Source of the DNA: Bolinopsis microptera
Lineage: Eukaryota; Ctenophora; Tentaculata; Lobata; Bolinopsidae
NCBI RefSeq assembly: GCF_026151205.1
Contig: NC_087079.1
Location: 4,359,230-4,423,229 of the forward strand
Direction of reading: 5' to 3'
Length of the DNA stretch: 64,000 bases
The notes under the pieces: generated by a model
Databases searched by the model: none
Seen by the model: only the letters and a program-made list of their open reading frames with translations
What the model was told of the DNA's origin: nothing
Translations under genes and position numbers: made by a program
In this document: piece by piece, positions 55,384 to 64,000 of the stretch
Numbering within the stretch: position 1 is the first letter of the stretch
Layout of the letters: each line of letters opens with the position of its first letter

Positions 55384-58314
55384 TTAGATACATTGGCTAG
55401 TGTTGGGTGGGATCATGAATTTATCGTAAGAGTTATCCCCTTGGTAATTCTCATCAGTTAGCAACATATTCATAAGAGTTTCTTTGTATAACTTAGAAAA
55501 TTTCTTAACGTCGTCACACTCTCTAAGGGACTTTGGTAATATGTTCCAGGCCTTAGTTCCTAGATAGTTAAACTCCTTGTGAGATCTTGATTTAGGAGTA
55601 TAAAGATTGCAGTTTTCTGCCTCACGTGATCCACCAGAAATATACGAGAATTTCCCGATAAAATGCTTTGGACATGTTTCATTGATTATACGGTACATAT
55701 ATGAGCTAAGATGAACCTGTCGTCTCAAATGGAGAGGAAGCCATCCCATATTTTTGTATACATTAACCGACCTCTCTCTGATGTTTACATCTAGGGCTAT
55801 TTTAGCAACCTTTTTGTACATGATATCTAACTCTCCTAGTCGTTTTTTATATGTTCTTGACCAGATGGTGTCTAAGTAGTCAAAATGTGGCAACATAAGT
55901 GCATTAGCAAACATCTTCCTGAACTTAAGAGGGAGAAGTTTTTTTGATCTATACATAGCACCAATTCTTTTGGATATCTTTTTCTTAATGTTATCAATAT
56001 GTTCATTAAATGTCAATCTGCTGTCAACTATAAGTCCAAGGTACTTATGGGATTTAGTTTCACAGATTACCAAAGTAAGGTCATCACAAATTTCAACAAG
56101 GATGGCATCAAGGTTAGGCTTAGAGTCAAGGATCATTAGTTTTGTTTTTTCATTATTCAGGGATAGTTTATTAGCCTGAAGCCATCTGATAACTAATTTC
56201 AACTCTTGTTTGATGTTACCATAGTTTCCTCTAGATATATTGTCAAAATATAATGCACCGTCATCAGCAAATAGATAAGGTTTAGAAAATAGGCATGCAT
56301 TAGGCAGGTCATTGATAAAAATGCTGAATAGAATTGGTCCTAATATACTTCCTTGAGGCACTCCAGAGTTCAATGAATGTAAACTGCTTATCCTACTCCC
56401 AACTCTAGTTTGCTGTAATCTATCTGTGAGGAAGCTCCTAAACCAGCTCAATGCAGTATCTTTTATTCCATAATGCTTCAGCTTTTGAATGAGAATATCA
56501 TGGTTAACAGTATCAAATGCCTTTCTGATGTCCAGGAAGATAATTGCAGGATGCTTGGCACTGTTCTTAGCAGTAAATATACGATCAAACAGATCTAACA
56601 TGAGATAAGTTGTAGAGTGATCTTTACGGAAACCATATTGATGCTCTGAAAGTATTCCCTTTTCATCAAGATATTGAGTCAGTTGGGAGTTCACACAAAA
56701 TTCGATGCACTTTCCAAGAATCGGTAAAATTGAGATTGGTCGATAATTACTAGGATTCTCAGTATCACCATCCTTATGGATTGGGGTGACTTTTGCAACC
56801 TTGCAGCTGTTTGGCATGATGCCACTGGATAAACTCAAATTTACAAGATGTGTTAATGGAGCAATAAATGCAGGTAAAATTTGTCTAAACACTCTCAATG
56901 GTATATGATCATTAGTGGATTTGCTACAAGGGATACTTGCCACATAGTCTAAGATATTGGACTCAGTTATTTCAGTAAAGCTATTCAAGCTGGTCTCGTT
57001 GTCAATCTGCTCATTTTGTAGATAAGATAGAAATTCATTTTCATTTTCCAGCTGCACTTCTGCTTGGATCTTTGGACCTATTTCAGCAAAATATTTATTG
57101 GTGGTTTCAGCATCAAGATTGTTATTGATATTGTTAGCTTTAACAGGCAGATTTGATGCTGTCTTTATCGTTTTCCATACACCCTTAAGATCATTCATGG
57201 CACACTTGGCTTTCAGTTCTGTTGCTAAGTTAGTCTTCCTATTAATTCTAGACAAATAGGTTGAATAGTTTCTCTGCCGTTTATATGCCATCCATAATGA
57301 GTCACATTTATTACAGTGTATAGGACCATTTGGATGTATACGTCTGTTCTTGTTGTGTGTTAAAAATTTACGGTAAAGTTTCCCTTTCAATTTCTTACTT
57401 TCTAAAAATTCTGGAGATGGCTTATGGATGTAATCACTATGGCACTTAATTTGTTTAATTGGACAGAAGTGATCATAGTAGTGATCAATATGTTCGTTTA
57501 AACCATCAACTGCATCATTCAGACTAGTTGAATCTATTATTGGTCTATAATCACAGGTTTCCAAAAATTCTTTAAGAGCAGTAACATTCATTTTGCTGTG
57601 ATCTCTTATTAGTAACTTCTTGAATTTTGAGGCCTTATGCACATTGAAATCGACAATGAACTTTACGACCTGATGATCTCCTATACAATCATCAAGGACT
57701 TTGCAGTCAAGAAACTTGGAGTAAGTGTTTGTTATGACAACATCGATTGTGGTCTTTGTGATTCTGTTTCCTAGTTTAGCAATGCGGGTAATATCCTGAA
57801 CTACCTGTACCATTCCAAACATTTTCATTGTAATGTCTAATTTCTTATAGTTCATACTGCTGATGTTGTTTTGGTCTACATTTACATCACCCAGCCAAAT
57901 AACATTCTTACTTCCTATACTCATCATGCAGTCTGTCATATAATCTAAAAATTTGTCAAGAGGACTAAACAACTCAGATCTGTAGAAACAGCAGATGAAA
58001 ATATTGCAATCTGTAAGATGGATCCAAATAGCCTCGATTTGGTCATATTGCAAAACTAAGTTTAGTTGAATCATTTTAAACTTTATGTGCTCACTGATGA
58101 GAATGCCACATCCCCCATGACCATTGTCGTTAGGACGGTCTTTGCGGATAAAAGTAAAATTCTTGGGTAGGTTTAGACTGGCTGAGTCAATATCCGACTT
58201 AAGATTTGTTTCATTCAGGCATAAAACATCTAATTTCTCTTTCCAGATTAGATCTTGGATTTCAAGACATTTTGGCATACCTGTTAGTCCTCCCTGCATG
58301 TTGCAATGTCCCAC
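55384..58314 (-). CDS. LINE-B ORF2: AP endonuclease and reverse transcriptase
   Basis: About 976 residues. The endonuclease occupies about 1-230 (GHCNMQGG, DVLCLNETNL, NVIWLGDVNVD, CIGDHQVVKF). RT follows at about 500-760 (PIHKDGDTENPSNYRPISI, AIIFLDIRKAFDTVNHDI, LNSGVPQGSILGPILF, PYLFADDGALYF). The C-terminal LINE thumb region reads ANALMLPHFDYLDTIWS and FNYLGTKAWNILPKSLRE, as in CR1-type elements. The 5' start is unclear: the frame is open from a TAA near 58410, the first in-frame ATG is the fifth codon after the GTG at 58314 (in CNMQGG), and several plausible residues precede it. Reinitiation or non-AUG start is possible. Enzyme activities are predicted intact. Confidence 0.92.
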   Translation of the reverse strand: MGHCNMQGGLTGMPKCLEIQDLIWKEKLDVLCLNETNLKSDIDSASLNLPKNFTFIRKDRPNDNGHGGCGILISEHIKFKMIQLNLVLQYDQIEAIWIHLTDCNIFICCFYRSELFSPLDKFLDYMTDCMMSIGSKNVIWLGDVNVDQNNISSMNYKKLDITMKMFGMVQVVQDITRIAKLGNRITKTTIDVVITNTYSKFLDCKVLDDCIGDHQVVKFIVDFNVHKASKFKKLLIRDHSKMNVTALKEFLETCDYRPIIDSTSLNDAVDGLNEHIDHYYDHFCPIKQIKCHSDYIHKPSPEFLESKKLKGKLYRKFLTHNKNRRIHPNGPIHCNKCDSLWMAYKRQRNYSTYLSRINRKTNLATELKAKCAMNDLKGVWKTIKTASNLPVKANNINNNLDAETTNKYFAEIGPKIQAEVQLENENEFLSYLQNEQIDNETSLNSFTEITESNILDYVASIPCSKSTNDHIPLRVFRQILPAFIAPLTHLVNLSLSSGIMPNSCKVAKVTPIHKDGDTENPSNYRPISILPILGKCIEFCVNSQLTQYLDEKGILSEHQYGFRKDHSTTYLMLDLFDRIFTAKNSAKHPAIIFLDIRKAFDTVNHDILIQKLKHYGIKDTALSWFRSFLTDRLQQTRVGSRISSLHSLNSGVPQGSILGPILFSIFINDLPNACLFSKPYLFADDGALYFDNISRGNYGNIKQELKLVIRWLQANKLSLNNEKTKLMILDSKPNLDAILVEICDDLTLVICETKSHKYLGLIVDSRLTFNEHIDNIKKKISKRIGAMYRSKKLLPLKFRKMFANALMLPHFDYLDTIWSRTYKKRLGELDIMYKKVAKIALDVNIRERSVNVYKNMGWLPLHLRRQVHLSSYMYRIINETCPKHFIGKFSYISGGSREAENCNLYTPKSRSHKEFNYLGTKAWNILPKSLRECDDVKKFSKLYKETLMNMLLTDENYQGDNSYDKFMIPPNTSQCI

Positions 58315-58569
58315 TGCAAGCTTTTTGGCATGGTATGAAACTGTGATTTTACTAATGCACGGGTTAATGCAAGAACTGCTGTGAGAGCATGAAAATTTTC
58401 CAATTTATGCTGCTATAAACTTGTCAGAATAAGATAAATTGCAGAACTGGCAAATTTGTATGAGATAATAACAAAACTTTCTAAAACTTCAATAAACATG
58501 AGGAACAATGTGTAATTATCCCTTATCTAGAATCTAGATGAAATAAATGTTAACAATCTTTCTGAAAAT

Positions 58570-60444
58570 TCAAACTTGCTTATGGGCCCAATACTTCAGA
58601 AATTTAGCAAGTCGAATAACACCGCTTGTATTGAGGTGACAGTTATCAGATATTTTTGCAGATGGTCTGGCAAAATAAAATTCTTTCCTGAATCCACTTC
58701 TATTATAGTTAAATAAATTATGGGTGCTAATGTAATTAAAACAAGAATCTTTGCTACACATATCCTTAATAACCTCATTCAGCTCTGCCACAACATCATT
58801 GCGGCCTTTTGTACTCCTGGGAAGAATATTGAGAACATTAATTGTTGCATTCGGATACACTGACTTGAGATAATTTAAGAGATTACTAATGTCACCCGCT
58901 GCATCCTTCAGTGACTTTGAGCCAAAATAGACTGTGTTCACATTATTAGTTCCTGTCATAATATAAATAATAGATGGGGATGGAACGGAGTGTAGGTCAG
59001 TTTTTAGTTTATTTAACATTACTTTGGCATCAGCCCCAGGATAAAACAGTTTACTAGCACTAACAGTGGACGATGATAACTTGTCCGCATCAAGAAACCT
59101 GAACATAGAGCTGCTTATGAATAGGACAGACTTTTGTGAAGCTTTGGCTGGCTGTTTGCAAACTGAGAGTGCAGGTGAAGAAGAGTCTGTCAGTTTGTGT
59201 CCTGAATGAGGGATGGGTGGGGGCGGTGAACGCAGACCAAACTCAGTTGACTGAGTGATCCTAGGGGGCTTCATCAGTCTTAGGGTGATGCTGATCCGGG
59301 GTTCATCACACATTTCGTCTGGCAGTATCTCATGTTGAAAGTCAGCCTGAGACAATTTGGACATGATGAAGACATCTCCATGCTGAAGCTGCACAGAGCC
59401 CACAACTTCATTGCTGCCGTTTGATCTAATTTGCAGTGTTCTCGTCGCACCAAGTGAAATGGTTACAATATCAGAGTGTTCTACAATACATGATTCAGAA
59501 TCGCTATGAGCTGGCATGAACTCTGCTCCAGTTTCATATAGATTGACGAGAATACTATTGTGTCTGAAATTGGGTAATATCACATTAATGTAGGAGCTGA
59601 GTTTAGCAAGGTAGGAATCATTGTGTACACTTTTTGGGTCATGTGTTGCACCTGAATACTCATAGGGAAAGTCACCAAAATAAACCGATTTCCTGTTTTT
59701 AAAACCGTGACTGAACTCAAGTTCTTCCATTAATAGATCAAGTGAAAATTTAGAGAATGGACCATCATCTAGTAGGGTAACTGGTTTCACTGGTGATGGG
59801 GAACAAGTTACAGATATATTCATTGGCCCCGGTGTTATAGGATCGTAGACAGGGGCAGGGACCAAGTTTGGATATTTGTCTCTGGGCTTAGGGGTGTTGA
59901 TCCGTGATTCACCAGTAGCAGTAGATACAGGGAGATCAGACACATCATCCTCGTCTGCCATAACCTCGTTAACAACAATCTCACTGATAACAATCTCGTT
60001 TCCAACAACCTCCTGTGGAACAACCTTGTCCACGACATCGTTGTCAACAAACAAACTGTCCGATACAACATCTTCCACAACAATGTCATCTACATCAAAC
60101 GCTTCTACTTGATTGATAACAACGTGTGACTGAGGGGTAATGGTTATGATCTCACATTCAATCTCCTCTGATAAGTTCGGCAGCAAATTTTCACACTTAA
60201 AACTCTGTTCTTGTATTTGAGTTTGATCTGATATGAGACTATCATTGTACTGAGCAATGAGATCACTAGTTCTGATAATTTCATTCAATAAAGACAACTT
60301 TTTTTCTAAAAAGTCAATCTTGATGTCTTTTGACAGACAATTGTTACAGTTCTCTGATTTTTCAGACTGGAATGAAAAGTTCAAATGTTCTAAAGGGCGC
60401 TCACAAAAGTGGAGACTAATGTCTGAGCTCTGATTATTTGACAT
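58570..60444 (-). CDS. LINE-B ORF1: AlkB-like dioxygenase domain plus SGNH esterase domain
   Basis: 624 residues. Residues 1-90 hold a short coiled-coil-like segment (FLEKKLSLLNEI). 95-170 is very acidic/valine-rich and 180-235 proline-rich. About 247-392 matches the AlkB 2-oxoglutarate/Fe(II) dioxygenase pattern: SILVNLYETGAEFMPAHSDS with H313-x-D315, VTISLGATRTLQIR, LQHGDVFIMS, then FQHEILP with H371 and EPRISITLRL with R383 and R389, the residues that bind iron and 2-oxoglutarate in the family. About 436-624 is an SGNH hydrolase: FISSSMFRF, MTGTNNVN and D600-x-x-H603 in DNCHLN, so its catalytic pattern looks intact. Known AlkB proteins remove alkyl or methyl groups from nucleic acids; here protection or demethylation of element RNA is inference. 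Confidence 0.82.
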   Translation of the reverse strand: MSNNQSSDISLHFCERPLEHLNFSFQSEKSENCNNCLSKDIKIDFLEKKLSLLNEIIRTSDLIAQYNDSLISDQTQIQEQSFKCENLLPNLSEEIECEIITITPQSHVVINQVEAFDVDDIVVEDVVSDSLFVDNDVVDKVVPQEVVGNEIVISEIVVNEVMADEDDVSDLPVSTATGESRINTPKPRDKYPNLVPAPVYDPITPGPMNISVTCSPSPVKPVTLLDDGPFSKFSLDLLMEELEFSHGFKNRKSVYFGDFPYEYSGATHDPKSVHNDSYLAKLSSYINVILPNFRHNSILVNLYETGAEFMPAHSDSESCIVEHSDIVTISLGATRTLQIRSNGSNEVVGSVQLQHGDVFIMSKLSQADFQHEILPDEMCDEPRISITLRLMKPPRITQSTEFGLRSPPPPIPHSGHKLTDSSSPALSVCKQPAKASQKSVLFISSSMFRFLDADKLSSSTVSASKLFYPGADAKVMLNKLKTDLHSVPSPSIIYIMTGTNNVNTVYFGSKSLKDAAGDISNLLNYLKSVYPNATINVLNILPRSTKGRNDVVAELNEVIKDMCSKDSCFNYISTHNLFNYNRSGFRKEFYFARPSAKISDNCHLNTSGVIRLAKFLKYWAHKQV

Positions 60445-60679
60445 AGTTATATTATCAAGAGTTCAATGTTCAGAAGCACAATAAACACTGTAAACGCAAT
60501 ACCTTCAGTCCAGATAGTAGTTTTGATGAGAATAGTTTTGATGAGAAGGAGGAGGATGAGTAATCTTCAAGTACACTCACAGCAGTCCTTTGCACGTCAA
60601 AACTTACGCTCGTCTATCATATCTCATACCTCACTCAATAAATGTAATAGATTTGTAGTGTTGTAATTAGTTTAAAACA

Positions 60680-61250
60680 ATTGACCCCAATGTAATTACA
60701 CTGGGGTCAATTGATCGGGTCAGGGTCAGGGTCAGGGTCAGGGTCAGGGTCAGGGTCAGGGTCAGGGTCAGGGTCAGGGTCAGGGTCAGGGTCAGGGTCA
60801 GGGTCAGGGTCAGGGTCAGGGTCAGGGTCAGGGTCAGGGTCAGGGTCAGGGTCAGGGTCAGGGTCAGGGTCAGGGTCAGGGTCAGGGTCAGGGTCAGGGT
60901 CAGGGTCAGGGTCAGGGTCAGGGTCAGGGTCAGGGTCAGGGTCAGGGTCAGGGTCAGGGTCAGGGTCAGGGTCAGGGTCAGGGTCAGGGTCAGGGTCAGG
61001 GTCAGGGTCAGGGTCAGGGTCAGGGTCAGGGTCAGGGTCAGGGTCAGGGTCAGGGTCAGGGTCAGGGTCAGGGTCAGGGTCAGGGTCAGGGTCAGGGTCA
61101 GGGTCAGGGTCAGGGTCAGGGTCAGGGTCAGGGTCAGGGTCAGGGTCAGGGTCAGGGTCAGGGTCAGGGTCAGGGTCAGGGTCAGGGTTATTTGTATTAA
61201 ATTAGATTGTTGTGGGGTCAATTGTCGGGGGTCAATTGTCGGAGGTTTGG
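60680..61250. repeat. (GGGTCA)~79 satellite in a CAATTGAC-box element
   Basis: The left edge (ATGTAATTACACTGGGGTCA then ATTGATCGGG) matches the 7-kb element. About 79 uninterrupted GGGTCA hexamers follow (about 60715-61188). The right edge carries inverted boxes GGGGTCAATTGTCGGGGG. All three frames per strand are open through the array, giving spurious Gly-Ser and Thr-Leu dipeptide frames. Confidence 0.95.
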
Positions 61251-61394
61251 ATGATTTATTTGAAACGAACGGACTTCCATAATAATCTAAATTCAAATTA
61301 AACACATAAATAACACACTTCAATTTCAAAATAGATTCGTGTTGGACATTTTGCAAGACCTCAACATTTATGGACAAGTTCGGTATAATGTTTA

Positions 61395-61590
61395 AAATGA
61401 TCAGGTGCCGTCTAGCTAGGGTAAAATACTGGATCATGTACTGCACTATGTGCCGTCCAGCTATGATCAAATACTGGATCACCTACTGCAGTAGGTACCG
61501 TCTAGCTATCTAACAAAAACTCCATCACGTTATCGACCGCATAACGTACTGTCTAGCTATGGTCTAAGTTTCCGGGTTGTTTTGGATCAC
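61395..61590. repeat. Degenerate 45-50-bp tandem repeat
   Basis: Four units each begin near (G)TGCCGTCTAGCTA or a variant (61405, 61450, 61495, 61546), followed in three of them by ATACTGGATCA-like or similar sequence. Non-coding. Confidence 0.7.
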
Positions 61591-61840
61591 CCTGTGAATC
61601 TGCATTGCCGCCAATGTGCGGACAGAACCATCTATAAAATTGCCGCTGTCAATCCTAGTCCTACTTTCATCTCTTCCTCACTAGTCTTACACGTTGAAAT
61701 CTAATTAACAACATAATCAATTATTTCTACATCTGTCTTAAATTTTAGTAAAATTTCATTGAAAGTAATACACTTGTTAGACTTGAAGACATAATGCACT
61801 GTGCCGGATAGCCATGAGGGTACACGTTTGGAACTTGGGT

Positions 61841-61991
61841 GGGGGGGGGGGGGGTACCGACGGACATTACTGGCAGTATTTTAAAATTTTGCTCAGACTG
61901 CCATTAATTCCCATTAATGCCCATTAATGCATATTAATGCCCATTAATGCACATTAATGTCCGTTGGCACCCCCCCCCCCCCCCCCCCCCC
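61841..61991. mobile_element. Short element bounded by G-run and C-run inverted termini
   Basis: It starts with about 14 G, then TACCGACGGACATTA, and ends TAATGTCCGTTGGCA followed by about 24 C. CTTGGGT occurs directly at both edges (61834-61840 and 61992-61998), a probable 7-bp target duplication. The interior holds CCATTAATG(C/T)-type 12-bp tandem units. Confidence 0.75.
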
Positions 61992-61998
61992 CTTGGGT

Positions 61999-63175
61999 AC
62001 AAGAGAAATTGTGAGAAGGGGGCAACAACTCTTTGCCCGTATTTCATGTCTATTTTCTAAACTTTAGCAAGATTTTAATATAGCGTTGTATTAAATTCAT
62101 TCTTTACAGGTATCTAGATTTGCAGTGTCTGAAGTCCATAAAACCTGATATTGCCCTCAGTCAGACTGCTCTTCAAACTAAGACAAGTTCTAGAAGTTTG
62201 AGATCAACATTGCACTATTGAAGTATGTATAAATTGTATAAATTGTAAATTACATTGTATAAATTAAAGAAGATCTCGTCCTCTGAACTTTTGAATGACT
62301 TAAAAACATTTGAACATTCAATTTTGTTACTGAGAGTGAGATATAGAGGGATTCGAAATTGTCTCTTCAATCTTATTAGTGCTATCAATAATATTCAGAT
62401 TTTGTTGCAGGTTAACTGCAGGCAACGACTGGCAACGGGAAATACAGCTTGATCAGACTTAAGTATGCTTCATGATGAACAACGAAAGTCATCAAACTTC
62501 GTTAAATGTTATAAAGATGTACGATTGGACATTCCCTCTACTTAATGCTACACGCCATATATTATTTTGTAATTGAACTGTGAACACAATCTCAACCCTT
62601 CCAATAACTGAATTATGATAGGATTTGACCTCAACCAGTAAAAATATTACAACTAAACATAACCCAAGGTAGGTACAGTGAGTTCAGAGTTGCATATACA
62701 TAAGATGTTTCAGGGGGCCCGGCTTGTAATATGCAATTTTTCACACCATCTGTGATAGCTGCACTGAAAGTATTTTGGTGTCTTGTATTTGTGCGAGTAA
62801 ACTGTATTCTTATACTGTTTATGTGTCATTATACTGTCATAAATAATATGTTATTTATTTTATTTGGCTTTTGTAATTGAGCGTGGATGATTCCTTAACT
62901 TAACTGTTGTTACAATAACTCATAAGCTGACGACGATTAACACATGTTTATTGAAAGCTTCTACAAGTTAAATCATCGTATCTCTTATATGTTTTTAACC
63001 CAACTCCACTCAACTCATAAGCGCTGATCTTTGCCAAGCGATAATTTCGGCTAGGAAAAATATTTTTCCATGGGACCAAAAGAAGCTAATAGATATTGCT
63101 GCCCTCTATCAGAAACAACAATAAAATGAATTTCGAGAGAATTTCGATGAAGACCCCCCCCCCCCCCCCGGCCTC
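61999..63175. other. Non-coding stretch
   Basis: No recognisable genes. An AT-rich sequence with a C-run at about 63157-63173 that directly precedes the LINE RT fragment. Confidence 0.4.
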
Positions 63176-63178
63176 CTT

Positions 63179-63660
63179 AAGTTTGATTATAAACTTTCAT
63201 TAAATGAAGATTTTGGTATTAAGGACTCTGCATTGAAATGGTTTAGTTCTTACCTCTCAGGCAGGTTTTTCAAGGTTAAGGTAGATGACTCATTATCTGA
63301 CTTCCTGTGTCTGTTGTTTGGGGTACCCCAGGGCTCTCTATTGGGACCTATCCTGTTCATCTTATACATTAAGCTGCTCCAGGAAATAGCTAGAAGGTAT
63401 GGTCTCGATATTCAGCTTTATGCAGATGACTCACAACTTTATATAGCTTTCCACCCGATGAGGCCCATGGAGCTGCAGAATGTCACTAGTAGGATCAATG
63501 ACTGTCTGTCTGAAATCAAAGTATGGATGGTTAATAATTTCATGAAACTGAATGAGAGCAAGACTGAATTGTTAGTCATTGGAAAGCCTTTGGTACTGAA
63601 GAAGTTTGACCTTGAAATAACAATAAAATTTGGTGACACCATTATTTTAGGATGGTGTGT
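63179..63660 (+). pseudogene. CR1-type LINE reverse transcriptase fragment
   Basis: The open frame contains the RT core LKWFSSYLSGRFFKVKV, FGVPQGSLLGPILFILY and LDIQLYADDSQLYIAF (YADD box), then NDCLSEIKVWMVNNFMKLNE and LLVIGKP. The endonuclease side is cut off at a C-run on the left and the C-terminus is cut at about 63650, where another LINE begins. A truncated, internally sampled copy. Confidence 0.85.
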
Positions 63661-63677
63661 GACAGTAACGAGCCTGC

Positions 63678-64000
63678 ATGGCAGTGAAAGCAGCCAGTAA
63701 GTTTATCGCCTCGACAAAGATCGCTGGATACCTTCTTTGTGCAACTTTTTCCATCATTGCTAGTACGACACTCAATTTTGGGACATGGAATGTTTGTGGT
63801 CTCTCCACCACTCACAAGCAACATCTTGTTGCAGAGGACATCGACAGATACGATTTAGATATTTTGGCCTTACAAGAAACCAAAACTCGTGAATTCTTGG
63901 AAACAACACTTCCCGGTCATCATAGACTGTTTCTGTTTGACCAGAAGCAGGGTAGACATGGAGGTCTTGGTTTTGTTGTTAACAAGCGTTTTATGGACAG
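63678..64000 (+). CDS. LINE AP endonuclease domain, runs off the window
   Basis: From the ATG at 63678 the frame is open to the last base: KFIASTKIAGYLLCATFSII, then the APE endonuclease start LNFGTWNVCGL, DLDILALQETKT and GRHGGLGFVVNKRF. This is the N-terminal part of an ORF2 from an RTE- or related-type element, in a different frame from the RT fragment directly to its left. RT and C-terminus lie beyond the window. Confidence 0.85.
   Translation, partial: MAVKAASKFIASTKIAGYLLCATFSIIASTTLNFGTWNVCGLSTTHKQHLVAEDIDRYDLDILALQETKTREFLETTLPGHHRLFLFDQKQGRHGGLGFVVNKRFMD

Larger units (their letters stand above)
55384..60660 (-). mobile_element. LINE-B: CR1-like non-LTR retrotransposon with AlkB-bearing ORF1
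   Basis: Minus-strand ORF1 (58570-60444) and ORF2 (55384-58314) are both open throughout and separated by about 255 bp. The 5' boundary is approximate; its upstream flank meets the (GGGTCA)~79 composite repeat at 60.68 kb. The 3' end is not precisely placed. Intact frames suggest a recent copy. Confidence 0.88.

Noticed and set aside
60711-61205. Long open frames through the GGGTCA array (Gly-Ser on plus, Thr-Leu on minus)
   Set aside because: A stop-free hexamer array is open in several frames on both strands by construction; no start context or homology, so not annotated as genes.

Overview
This is AT-rich invertebrate (metazoan) nuclear DNA. The evidence is intron-containing genes with GT-AG splice sites, metazoan extracellular modules (thrombospondin type 1, sushi, LDL-receptor class A, galectin, F5/8-like), TTAGGG/TCAGGG-type repeats and a heavy load of LINE, Ty3 and short inverted-repeat elements. 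The domain repertoire resembles cnidarians or other early-branching or marine invertebrates, but the species cannot be fixed from the sequence.

Left part (1-21.6 kb) is gene-rich. On the minus strand lie a proteasome lid subunit (PSMD6/Rpn7, last exons off the left edge), an intronless four-KH-domain Nova-like RNA-binding protein, a three-exon single-pass membrane protein resembling complex I subunit NDUFB11, a ten-exon TMX3-type ER thioredoxin, and the 3' part of a TSP1-sushi-TSP1 cell-surface protein. A plus-strand chimeric GPCR (F5/8-like, SRCR-like, LDLa repeats, 7TM) sits wholly inside the 7-kb first intron of the NDUFB11-like gene.

Middle part (21.9-44.6 kb) is mostly mobile and repetitive: a 5'-truncated LINE with an inverted 5' end, a tRNA-derived SINE, a Ty3/Gypsy element with two identical LTR copies but a broken body, short inverted-repeat elements, unusually stable GC hairpins, an ~0.8-kb direct duplication, a RNase H-bearing LINE relic and a ~1.1-kb foldback. 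It closes with a minus-strand gene that joins a WSC-like domain, a galectin domain, a transglutaminase-like catalytic core and F5/8-like C-terminal modules.

Right part (44.8-64 kb) is dominated by two nearly complete LINEs in opposite orientation. The plus-strand LINE has ORF1 and ORF2 overlapping in ATGAATAG. The minus-strand LINE is the most striking item: its ORF1 appears to contain an AlkB-type 2-oxoglutarate/Fe(II) dioxygenase domain followed by an SGNH esterase domain. Between and beside them are (GGGTCA)n arrays, some of them embedded in a recurring composite repeat built from CAATTGAC boxes, an orphan cysteine-rich exon, and LINE fragments at the right edge.

The host genes are unrelated housekeeping or surface-protein genes and do not look like a pathway or operon. 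The coherent themes are repeat invasion of introns (duplicated splice sites, nested elements) and domain capture by retrotransposons. All exon boundaries were read by eye from GT-AG sites, phase continuity and family resemblance; no alignment or search was run.
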